Of a stretch of 64,000 nucleotides of DNA, positions 34,787-45,500 are shown piece after piece. Position numbers and translations under genes: made by a program. Position 1 is the first letter of the stretch, and each line of letters opens with the position of its first letter. This DNA comes from Podospora pseudocomata (taxonomy: Eukaryota; Ascomycota; Sordariomycetes; Sordariales; Podosporaceae): the NCBI RefSeq assembly GCF_035222375.1, contig NC_085890.1, positions 558,001-622,000 of the forward strand, given 5' to 3'. The notes beneath the pieces were generated by a model. The model was not told the origin of the DNA, did not search any database, and was given only the letters and a program-made list of their open reading frames with translations.

Positions 34787-37633
34787 ATGGCGCCCACTGT
34801 CGCCGCTGCTTCGGCAGTGTCGGTCGCGACCAAGGCGAAACGCCCCATACCTCCGGGCATACAAACAAACGGCGCCGTGATCACATCACGCTCTTCGCCG
34901 TCACCATCCATATCAGCCAAGCGAGCCCCCTCGGCCGTCCGCCAACCCTCGATTCCCCCAACCGCTAACGGCACCACCCCATCATCAGCCCGACCCCCAA
35001 ACCGGGCACGGCGAGAAGCCTCAGCACAAATACTGGGTAGGGGCCAGAGGAGTGCAGGCCTTAGATCGGCCAGCCTCGTCCCGGACTCTGCGATATCCCC
35101 TACCCTGACGGATCCACCACCATACGGTATGCATGGCGCGCTGCATGCGCTCGTTGATGTTGCCGTATATGCTAACTTGAACTGCAGTGGTAACTGACGA
35201 GTACATTTTGAAAAAATATGCCGGGAACCCGCCCTCCCTCATCGTGCATCTATTTCAAACGCATTGGCGATTTGATCAACAAGAGGGCATGTTTCCATAC
35301 AAATCGCCCATGAAGATCTTCCTCGACCACGTTCGGGAACGCACTGTCCCCAACGAGCTGCTGGGCTACCTGACCGAGGCGGGGGTTCCTTTCTATGAAG
35401 GATGCTTAATTGTGCAGGTACATGATCACAAGACAGCCACCCAGCAGGTCAAAGACGTTGCTCGGCCGACCTCTGCCCCCTCGAACTCCAAGTCAATGCC
35501 GACGCCCTTCTCGATTCACAACTACAACCAATGTCTCACGCCATCCTCGTATGTCCCTTACCCAGAAGAGAACCTCAAGGCGAGCGGGGCGGCTGTGCCG
35601 GCCAGCGACTCGGACAGCAAACGAAAAACGGCCGAGGAAAAAGATAAGGAAAACATGCCGGCCCCGAGCGCGCCCATAGATCAGAAGAGCAAAGGACCAG
35701 TAAAGCCCAAGATCATCACGGTTGTGCTGCACCCAACACAGCATAGTTTGCATACAGATCTTATGATTAAGGCCAGCACCCCCCGAGGAGCTTCAGAGTC
35801 ACGCGCTGATGGAGCTGTTCCTCCGACACCTCACGGAGCTGTGCCTCCTACCCCTATGGCTGGTAGCATGCCCCCTCCGGCCAAGAAACAGAAACGAGAG
35901 AAAATGGAACTGGACTCGAGCAACATCTACGTTGCCGAATCGCAGATTCTCTTGGCAACAACGGCGCCCTTGGACCTCGAGCCTACAAAGAATGCCGAGG
36001 AAACACTAGCCAAGCTCGAGCAGCTCGCGCACCCCGACCACTCGCACAAACCACCAGAGCCCAAGACTCGCAAAAGAACCGTGGCGGAGATGGCGGCCGA
36101 CGAAGCAGCAGCGGCTCAGCAAGAGCGCTACATGCTCATTCTCGATGAGCGTGCGTCTTCCAAACTGGGCGGTGCTCAAACGGGGGGCAGCGGTGCAGAT
36201 GGAGATGGCCAAGCGGCAGCTTCCACGTGGGAGCCTAGATTTGAACGCTTCAAGGTCATTGAGAACATCCAGAAGGAACATGCGGCCAAGAAGGAGGCAG
36301 AAAAGCTCAAGCAGGCCGAAAACGAACGCAAGCTCCAGCTGGCCAAGCAGCAGCAGGAGCAACAAGCTGCTGTTTTGCACGCTCAACAAGCGCAGCAAGC
36401 CCAACAGGCGCAACAAGCCGAGGAGAGGAGAAGAAAAGAGCAGGCGGCAATGCTGCAAAAACAAGAGGCACAGAGGCGAATGCAACAAGCCCAAGCCCAA
36501 GCCCAGGCTCAACAAGCGGCTCAAGCAGCTCAGCAGCTGGCTCAGGCTCAGCAGCAGGCTCAACAACAGGCTCAACAACAGGCTCAACAACAAGCCAGGG
36601 CTCAGCAAGCCCAGGCTCTGGCTCAGCAGCAAGCTCAACAAGCCCAGGCGCAGCAGGCGGCTCAACAACAGGCGCAGCAGAACCAGGGAATGCAAAATAT
36701 GGGCACTCCCAATGCTCAGCACAGTCCGATGGCCGGCGGCATGGGCAACGGCATGCCCGTCAGCATGGCACCCCAGGCCCAGGCGCGCTTTACCCAAGTC
36801 TCACAGCCACAAGCCTCGTCCCCTATCATCCGCCAGAATACTCCCCAAGCGGCATCGTCGCCCATGGTTCAAGGTGTTCCCATGCAGCATTCCAACTCCA
36901 ACATGGGCCAAGCTGCAAGCCCACCCCGACCTTCATCTGTGGTGCAAAACCACCCAATGGCTGCTCCCATGGCTCCCAGCATGTCGGCACGTGGAAGCCA
37001 GCAGAGCCATGCTGCCGGTACCCCTAGGATGCATTCTGCAACTCCCAATATGGCCCAAGCAACACCAATGACGCGACCCATGGCGGTGCCGACGCCAAGG
37101 ATGTCCCAAGCAAGCCCACCACCCGGTGTCTTGACTCCTCAGGCCATGGGACAAGCGATGTTGATGAACGCCCAAGGCATGGCGGGTATGCCAAATGTCA
37201 ACATCCAGTCCACAGCTCAGCAGATTGCGGCTCAGCAGCGAATGATGCAACAGCGGCAGCAAATGGGGATGCAAAGCGGGGGTGCCGTGCCTTTGAATCA
37301 AATGCAGTTCCAGCAACAACAGGCGATGCTACAGCGGCAGCTTATGCTTCAGCAACAGCAGCAGCGTGGTCAAATGATGACACAGGGCAACCAGGCTCTC
37401 GCAGCCAACTATGCGCAGCAGTTGAACAACATGCAGCAACAAGCAGGAATGCAGATAACACCCCAACAGCGCCAGATGCTCATGGCTCAGTCAATGGCGG
37501 CAGCCCAGCAACAGAACCCTAACATGATGGCGATGAACGGCATGACGCCACAGCAGGTGGCTCAAATGCAACAAATTCAGTTACAGCAACAGATCCAGCA
37601 GCAACAACAATTGCAGGCCCAGCAGAGGGCCCA

Positions 37634-37681
<48 letters not shown>

Positions 37682-37970
37682 AACGCCCCAGCAGATGCAA
37701 ATGCACGCTCTGCTTCAGCAACCCCAGGTTCAGAGCCAGATTACCAACCACTCGAACGCTCTATTTACCAAGAGACTGCCCGAGCTTGCTCAACGTTATG
37801 GTGGAAATGCGCAAGCAATCCCACAGGAAGAGTTGGCACAATTCAAGGCGCAGTGTCAACAGCAGGCGGTTGGTCTTGTGACGAGAACGTATGCGCAGAG
37901 GAACATGCAGATGCAGGCGCAGCGGGCTCAGGCGGCGGCAATGCAGGGGATGATGCAACAGGGGATGTAA
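34787..37970 (+). CDS. Spt20 subunit of the SAGA transcription coactivator
   Basis: A structural subunit holding the SAGA core together in the nucleus. Exon 1 is 34787-35126 and exon 2 is 35188-37970 across a 61-nt intron (GTATGC...CTAAC...TGCAG); 1040 residues. The start [11 protein letters not shown] is the first in-frame ATG, in a good context (CCAAATGG). The Spt20 domain begins right after the intron (about 114): [21 protein letters not shown], then [32 protein letters not shown], and later [18 protein letters not shown] near 290. The rest is extremely low in complexity: Gln/Ala-rich repeats from about 385, Met/Gln/Pro-rich sequence, and a pure CAG run (37637-37680) coding about 17 Gln. 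The last 60 residues are less repetitive ([18 protein letters not shown]), possibly a conserved C-terminal element. Confidence 0.88.
37637..37680 (+). repeat. CAG triplet run coding polyglutamine in Spt20
   Basis: About 14-15 uninterrupted CAG codons inside the Spt20 coding region, unlike the mixed CAA/CAG use in the Gln-rich stretches upstream. Purity of codon use suggests recent slippage expansion. Confidence 0.9.
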
Positions 37971-39100
37971 CGGGCTGTGAATATGGGGGGGTGTTGCTGT
38001 TAAGGGGGCCTCAGGTATGGGGAACATACTTATATCAAATTATACTCAAAAAGAGGGGGGGGGGTGGTTGTTTTTCATTTGGAGTTTTGCGGGGACAAGG
38101 CAAGCGATGTTTACACGGTGTGGTTGGTTGGTTCCAGAAAGCTAGGAATTTGGCTCTGGCTTTTTTATCGTTTCTTTTATCATTCCGTTGCTTCTTATTT
38201 TTTTTTCACAGCCAGGCTTCCCATATTTCGGGGAAACGGCTAAGACTATATACCCTGGGTTTATCAATTGGGACATTTTTGGTTTGTTTTTCACCCCTTC
38301 CCCCCCCTTTTTTTTAGTAACTAAAGAGCGATGAATGAAAAAAGCGAAGAAGGAAGGGGGTTAGTTGGTTTGGTTTTGGTTGGCCAGCGGATGGTGATGA
38401 GGGGGATGGGAATGGGGTTGTCAGAACTGTTTATTGCTGCTACTACTACTCCTACTACTCCTACTCCTACTACTACTACTACCACTACTACTACTACTTG
38501 TGTATTTTGTACTGTTGGATTGGAAATGGGAAAGGGGATGGGGAAAAGGATAAGGTAGGGAAGGAAGGGGTTGTGTGTCAATTTGGGGCATAGTATGTAT
38601 TTACAAGATGAATCTAATGCCTGTGGTAGATGTGATTTGTGAGTTTCCAATGTCGTGACTTAGATTGGGGTGAGGTTAAAGGTTACACGTGACAGGTCAC
38701 GAGTGAGTGGCTGATTAATGTGCGGTTGGTTTGGGTTCAGGACGCACGGACCAAAAGGCGTCGCGTTTCGGGGTGTGTGCTATGACGGAATAGTTCTGGT
38801 GCCTCTCTCTCTCTTTTCCCGTCGTTGTGAGCAGCAGCTGCAGAAAGAGAGGCGTGGATCTACTGTTGTTCGCTTTTTTATTTTAGCTTCAACAAGAAAG
38901 CTTCTTGCTGTTGCGAACATCATTTTCCCTGTTTCACGCCCACTTCTCCTCTCACTCACCGGACCTTTCTTTCTTCTTCAAGTTATTTATCAGCACTAAG
39001 GCTTTTTGCTATTTTCGTATCTTTCTTCTAGCTGCCGTTGCGACCAACCAACCAACCGAGCCGGAACACAACGATCACATCAACACACACACACACAAAG
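37971..39100. promoter_or_regulatory. Intergenic region Spt20-Atg27
   Basis: No gene recognised. It contains the Spt20 3' flank with G and T runs near 38.05 and 38.2 kb, a degenerate CTA/TAC triplet tract at 38438-38499, and a CT-rich probable start region for Atg27 from about 38.8 kb, ending in a short ACACAC run directly before its ATG. Confidence 0.5.
38438..38499. repeat. Imperfect CTA/TAC triplet tract
   Basis: About 20 triplets alternating CTA with CTC and CCA interruptions, non-coding. Confidence 0.85.
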
Positions 39101-40241
39101 ATGAGATCAACATCATGGCTCCCGCTGCTGTCGTCCTCGATGGCAGTGATGATAACAGCATCCCCCGCCCCCGCCGCCGCAAAGTTCAACTGCGAGAAGC
39201 TCCCCGTCGACGGGCACACCTACAACTTCAAGGAGCTTTTGGGGCCGCACACGGTCGTCACGAGCGAGTTTCTTGCGCCGAGTTACCACAACACGACGTA
39301 CACGATTGATTTGTGTGGGGGGTTGAAATCAAAGACTGGGGGGGAGGGGGAGAGGTGTCCTGAGGGGACGAGGGGTGAGTTTTACACGACGTCTGGTAAA
39401 ACGGACAAGGGGCTGACTGAGAATTAGTATGCGCGATCAAGCACAAGTGGGACCCGAAAACGGACAAGGCGACGGTGGATCACTTTGTGCCTATTGTGGT
39501 GGAGAAGAAGGATGGTGGGTTTGAGTGGGAGGCTAAGAGGTTACCTGCTGAGGAGGCAAAGGGGAAGGGTGATGAGGATAAGAAAAAGGAGGGGCTGAGG
39601 GTTACCCTCAAGGGGGGGAAGTATCTTGGGAGACAGCAGCAGACGGTGGTGGAGTTTAGGTGTTCGGGTCTCAAAGGGGATGAGGAGGAGTGGGATAGTA
39701 AGAAGTTGGTTGAGTATGAGAGGGTGAACAAGAGGAGGAGGGCGGAAGATGAGGGGGATGATGGGTTCAGCACGCCGGAGCATCAGCTCAGGAAGGAGGG
39801 GGCGGCGCTGGTTTGGGAGGGGTATAAGAGTGATGGGGAGGTTGATACGTTGGCTTTGACGTGGTATACCAAGTTTGTTTGTGACAAGGCTGTGGGGGAT
39901 GAGCCGGAGAAGGGGAAGGAGCCGGAGAAAGGTGGGGGGGAGAGTGCGCATTGGGGTTTTTTTACTTGGTTTGTGGTTTTGTGAGTATCTTTTGCTCCAT
40001 TTGGGGGGTCGTGATGAATGGGTTTGCTAACATGGGATTGGACAGGGTTTTTCTCGGCATCGCAACGTACCTCATCTTTGGCTCGTGGCTCAACTACAAC
40101 CGGTATGGCGCTCGGGGGTGGGATTTGCTTCCCCATGGTGACACGCTCAGGGATGTCCCGTACCTGCTCAAGGACTGGATGCGGAGAGTTCTTAACACGA
40201 TACAAAGCAGTGGCAGCAGGGGGGGATACTCAGCCGTGTAG
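39101..40241 (+). CDS. ATG27: Autophagy-related type I membrane protein Atg27
   Basis: Cycles between trans-Golgi, endosomes and Atg9 vesicles and supports Atg9 trafficking. Three exons: 39101-39374, 39428-39980 and 40046-40241, with introns of 53 nt (GTGAGT...TTAG) and 65 nt (GTGAGT...GCTAAC...ACAG); 340 residues. A signal peptide covers about 1-27 (WLPLLSSSMAVMITAS, then ASPAPAAA). The lumenal MRH-like domain has FNCEKLPVDGHTYNFKEL, the intron-joined CPEGTRVCAIKHKWD, VEFRCSG and WYTKFVCDKA. One membrane segment near 275-295 (FFTWFVVLVFLGIATYLIFG) is split by intron 2. The cytosolic tail ends in YSAV, a tyrosine sorting motif (YxxPhi) at the very C-terminus, as known for yeast Atg27. An N-glycosylation site is visible (NTT near 65). 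Confidence 0.92.
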
Positions 40242-41017
40242 GGGCGGGGGAGTTATGATGGGCGGCAGGGATACACTGGAGGAGGTGGATGGGGACGAAG
40301 TAGTAGCAGTTGGGAGCGGTTTTGATGGGATACCTACTAGACTTTCTTTTGTTTTTTGTCGGTGCTCCTAATCCATGTGGGTTTCAAATCCAGTTATACA
40401 ACATTGGTGGTGTTTTGGGTGGACGGATCATTGGGGGGGTTATGGGGGCGCGTTTTTTATTCAATGATAATATTGTTATGGCCAGGATGAGAGAGGGTAT
40501 CGCTAATTGATAGGATTTGTATTGATGATGCATTTTCTGATAGCGGATAGATGATTGCCATTGATGTAGTTGCGGACCTTGATGGTTGTCTTAGTCAGGG
40601 TGCGGATCACATGCCTCTCGGCCGCGTTGCCGCCACCAAGCCAGCCAGCCCAGCCAGCCGGATCCCGCGTGATCGGATCCGGCTTGTTTTTTGGAGTGAG
40701 GGATGGGAATGGGAAACGGAAGACCGGGATTCGCGGGGACCGACTCGAGTTTCGTTCTTTCCTTTTTTTATAATGTTGTATTGTGGAAGCTTTTCAAACT
40801 TGTGATATTTGTGCGATTGTAGTTGTTGTGTCTGGTGTGTGCAAATCAAGCCGAGGTAAGCAACTTGGTTGATCAAGAGGACACCGGCGGAACATGGTAT
40901 CCTGATGCGTTTATCACTAACACTTTTGTTTTCTCAGTCTCTCAGTTTCACTTTTTGACTTTCTATTCTCATTCTCACCCTCATTCTCATCGACCACCAC
41001 CATAACCAACCGATAAA
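40242..41017. promoter_or_regulatory. Intergenic region Atg27-crotonase
   Basis: No gene recognised. CCAGCCAG-type short repeats occur near 40.63 kb. A CT-rich tract with TCATTCTCACCCTCATTCTC lies 15-50 bp before the crotonase ATG, typical of a fungal core promoter/leader. Confidence 0.5.
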
Positions 41018-41848
41018 ATGGCCACCCCAAGCAAAACCCTCTTCGCAATCCCCATCCCCCCTCTAAATCAACACCCCGGCGGGACCGTCACCGTCACCCT
41101 CCCCGCCCCGGCAGTGTACCTCTTAACCATCACCTCCCCACCAGACAACCGCCTCACCACCGCCTCCTGCACCGCCATCCTCGACGCGTTGGACCTGATC
41201 GAATTCGGTGGTTACACACCCGGCGTCGTCATCACAACTTCCGGCCTCCCCAAGTTCTTCTCCAACGGCCTCGACCTCGAGCACGCGCTTGGAACAGAAG
41301 GGTTCCTGCCCCGGGTGCTGTACAGACTTTTCAACCGGTACCTCACCTACCCCATGCCCACCATCGCCCTCCTCCCGGGCCACGCCTTCGCTGGAGGGCT
41401 AATGCTGGCTATGCACAACGACTATCGGGTCATGAATCCCGCCAAAGGGTTCGCGTGTGTGAATGAGTTGGAGTTTGGGGTTCCGCTCAAGGCTGCCATG
41501 TCCTCTATCTTCAGACTTAAGCTCCCTCCTGCGACCTATAGGGATTTGGTTCTTGAGGCGAAACGTTTCTCCGGGGAAGAGGGGGTCAAGGCAGGGTTGG
41601 TGGACAGAACGGGCGGGTTGGATCAGGCGCTGGAGTTGATAAAGGAGAGGAAGCTGACCAACAAGGCCAAGACGGGGATTTATGGGTTGCTAAAGGCCGA
41701 GATGTACAGGGAGTCGGTTGGGTTTTTGACGCAGGCGGGGTACGACAAAGAGGAGGAGAAGGACAGGTTGATGATTGAGGGGGAGGATAAGCGGAAGGAG
41801 GGGGCCGAGGGGAAGTTGGGGTCTATCAAGGAGAAGGCCAAGTTGTGA
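41018..41848 (+). CDS. Enoyl-CoA hydratase/isomerase (crotonase) family protein, peroxisomal
   Basis: Probably a delta3-delta2 enoyl-CoA isomerase-like enzyme of fatty-acid beta-oxidation. Intronless, 276 residues, single crotonase domain: VYLLTITSPPDNRLTTASC (first strand and CoA loop), GLPKFFSNGLDLEHAL (oxyanion region near 80), TIALLPGHAFAGGLMLAMHNDYRVM near 115-140 (second oxyanion element GHAFAGG), and FACVNELEFGVPL near 148-160, where the Glu in NELEFG occupies the place of the isomerase catalytic acid. The C-terminus is ...KEKAKL, and AKL is a functional variant of the type 1 peroxisomal targeting signal, preceded by basic residues. Choice between isomerase and hydratase is inferred. 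The gene is followed within 6 bp by a long GA tract. Confidence 0.85.
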   Translation: MATPSKTLFAIPIPPLNQHPGGTVTVTLPAPAVYLLTITSPPDNRLTTASCTAILDALDLIEFGGYTPGVVITTSGLPKFFSNGLDLEHALGTEGFLPRVLYRLFNRYLTYPMPTIALLPGHAFAGGLMLAMHNDYRVMNPAKGFACVNELEFGVPLKAAMSSIFRLKLPPATYRDLVLEAKRFSGEEGVKAGLVDRTGGLDQALELIKERKLTNKAKTGIYGLLKAEMYRESVGFLTQAGYDKEEEKDRLMIEGEDKRKEGAEGKLGSIKEKAKL

Positions 41849-42556
<708 letters not shown>

Positions 42557-45500
42557 TCACTCACTAACGGACCCCTCATCATCGTAATCCTCCGGATATC
42601 CCATCGCTTCCCCATTTCCTGACGACACCAACCCCATCTGGGCCCTCGTGTCTCGCTGAATCTTGAGGAAGTACATCCTCAAGCTGTGCAAACCCCGCAT
42701 GAACCCTCTGTCTGGCTCTCCGGGGTGCCTCGGTGGGCAGGCCTTGTCCTCCATCGGATCATACGGCGTGATGCAGTTGGCAAAGTCGGCAATCTTGAAG
42801 TCGATATCCCGCTTGCTCTTCTTCTGTCTCCTCGGGGCCTCCTCCGTGTCCGTCGCGAAATCAGTTGTTGAGTCGTCGATGGCTGCGGTTTCGTAGCCGT
42901 TGCTGGCGTCCGCCGAAGTGTCACCGTCGTAAAACATGAGCAGACTCGCCGCGTAGAACCGGTACCCCTTCAACCTGCCCACGATCACCTCCAGCTCATC
43001 CAGCTTCCGGAGAACAGTGGGAATATGTCGAAGAATACTGGCCGGGTCAACACCGTCATACAAAAACCGTGTCAGTGCACCCTGGAACTCTCCTCCCTTC
43101 TTCAGAGTCCGACCGTAGTACTTGTCCCTAAAAACATAGCTCTGCGTCTGAACGTCCCACACCTGAAGCCCGCAGACCCTGACGCCCAGTTCGCGAGATG
43201 TGGTCTTGGCACACTTGCCTTTCTGCGATTGCTGCTTCTTGGGGTTCGCATCCACGCCATACTGCCGGGTGCCCATCTTCAGATCCATGATGCAAGGCCT
43301 CTTCATGCCTGCCGTCAAGTCCTCCAGGAGCAAAAAGTACTCGACGCGGGAGTCGCTCTGCGTTTGAGCCTCCTTGGGGTTGATAGGCCGGGGAATCTTC
43401 TTGAACTCGGATGTTGGACTGGGGAGCGCTGAAGTGGCAGCCGAGGTGATGGCCGAGACAAAGGCATTGGGATGCTGAACTTCGCCACCCCCATTGATGG
43501 TCGCCTCAACTGGTTGTTCTGCTGGGGGGGTGGGAGCATTCGCTTTCACGGGAGTCTTGGGGTTGGGCACAATCTCGTCACGGGTACCCTTGTAGACAAC
43601 CTCGTCCGCCTCTTCGAAATACTTCAGGTTGCCACGGTCGTCGCGGACATCGTCCGGCTTTCGACGCAGGCCCGTCCCAGAGTACCGGCGCTTCTTCTTA
43701 AGAGCTGCAGGCGACGATCCTCCAAAGATTTCAGGCTCTGGAGCACTAGTTCCCGTGACATCCTTGGGTGCACCCTCGTCCTCCTCGCCCTCTGCGTCGC
43801 AGAATGTGTCAATGTGACCGAGATCACTCTGTGTCTGCGCCAAGGAGCTTGCACTCAGTGTACGCTCGGCAGCCTCTCTGGCTGCCTGGGCCCTCTTCTC
43901 GTGAGACTCTGCCAGACTCGGATCTGATCCGGTCGGGCGAAGTGACTGCTGAAGGGTACGCCTCGGCATTGGACGCTGGTGTCCCTTGCGGTGCCGATGA
44001 ATCGCAATCGGCTGCTTGAGGAAGGCATCATTGAAGACCTCATTCCGGAGTCTCTTGTTCACCGTGGTGGCGCCCCAGCTGTTGGCATGCCGGTCGGAAA
44101 GACTGGGGCGCGTCAGCGCAGTCTTGGTGGGTGTCACGGGTACATCTTGCGGCGCTGTCTCGCTGTGCGGAAGTGTTGATGCCGACGAACTCCTAAATCT
44201 TCCGCCCAGGCTTGGCGGACTCGGCAACGAGGGCTGGAGGAGACTTCGAGGCAGAATATGCTGATTGTCAACAAACGTAACTGTAGGAATCTGGCCTTGG
44301 TTGTTCTGCAGTGATTGGCTGATCATTCTGGGGCGATCAGTGGGGGGGTCAGCTTCGTGAGAAGTCCGGCTTGTCCCGTTCGCCTTCGAGTCGCCATCTG
44401 GGTGATGACGGTCCACTGCATGATCATCTCTTTTCATGGTTGACTTGCGACGAGACTGTTTCTGAAATGTGACATTCAACACCCCAATATATCTAAGCCC
44501 ATTTGTTAGCAAAAATCCTGGATGCCTTGGGACAGAATAGACATACCTCGGCAGGAAGGCAAGAAGATCGCGATGGTAGTGCTCAATCTTTTCGTAAAAC
44601 TCATTTTCTCTGTTGTTCAGCTGCTTACAGACAGCTCGCTTGGAGAACCTCCACAGAGTGGTATGGCCGCCAACTTGATGCTTGTATGGAATCAGCTCAA
44701 TGGCCTCTAGTGGCTGCGTGGGCTCGAACTGATGGTCATGGACGGCTTCTTCATGATACTGGGAGACTGGACGGGACGGCTTGGCAGATACATCTCTGCT
44801 TTCAACAGCAGCCGCCGGGCCGGCAGGTTGAGTGATGTCTAGTTCAGGTGCTACACTAGAGCTTTGGGTAGGTTCAGACTTGAGTTTTCTGTCTATTGGC
44901 TCCCCGTGTTCGTCAAACTCTGGCTCGTCAGCTTTGACAAGCCACGGATGAAAATCGTCATGTCGAGACTGAGTTCGTGCCGGCACACTCCTAGGGGGCG
45001 CACCAGGCACTGGGGCGTGCTCTGTTGGCTGTTCAGGGGGCGCTTGATGCGGGACGAACACTGCCGACGAGATCTTTTCCTCTCCCGACTCGTCGCCCTC
45101 ATCAACCGCACTATCCCCGCCTCCGGTACTGGCATCCGACTCCCGTCGCAGTTCCAACCCGCCAGAGCATGGCTCAGTCGGCTCCACATGTTGTTGGTCA
45201 TGGGCAGTAAGCTTGCAAGGCGACTTTGCTGGCTTCACAGGGCTGGCATGAAGTGAGGTTTCCATGTGCTTGGAAACAAAATAATCTTCCGGGGCTTCTT
45301 CGATTGTCTCAACTGCGTCAGGCGTGCGCAGTCCGGCCGGGGTCGTCTTGGCCCGCGGTGGCCCTTTGGCCGTGGGAGTCTTGTCATCAAGATCACGAGT
45401 CTTGGTTTTGTTGACATCGCCTTCTTTGAGTAGTCCTTCACCTTCGTGGGCGATATCCCCTGTCTTCTCTCGATGGGTGGAAGGCCGGGTCTCTTTCCGT

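Noticed and set aside
36006-36797. 263-codon Leu/Ser-rich frame antisense to Spt20
   Set aside because: It is the reverse reading of CAG/CAA repeats, which always gives Leu-rich sequence.
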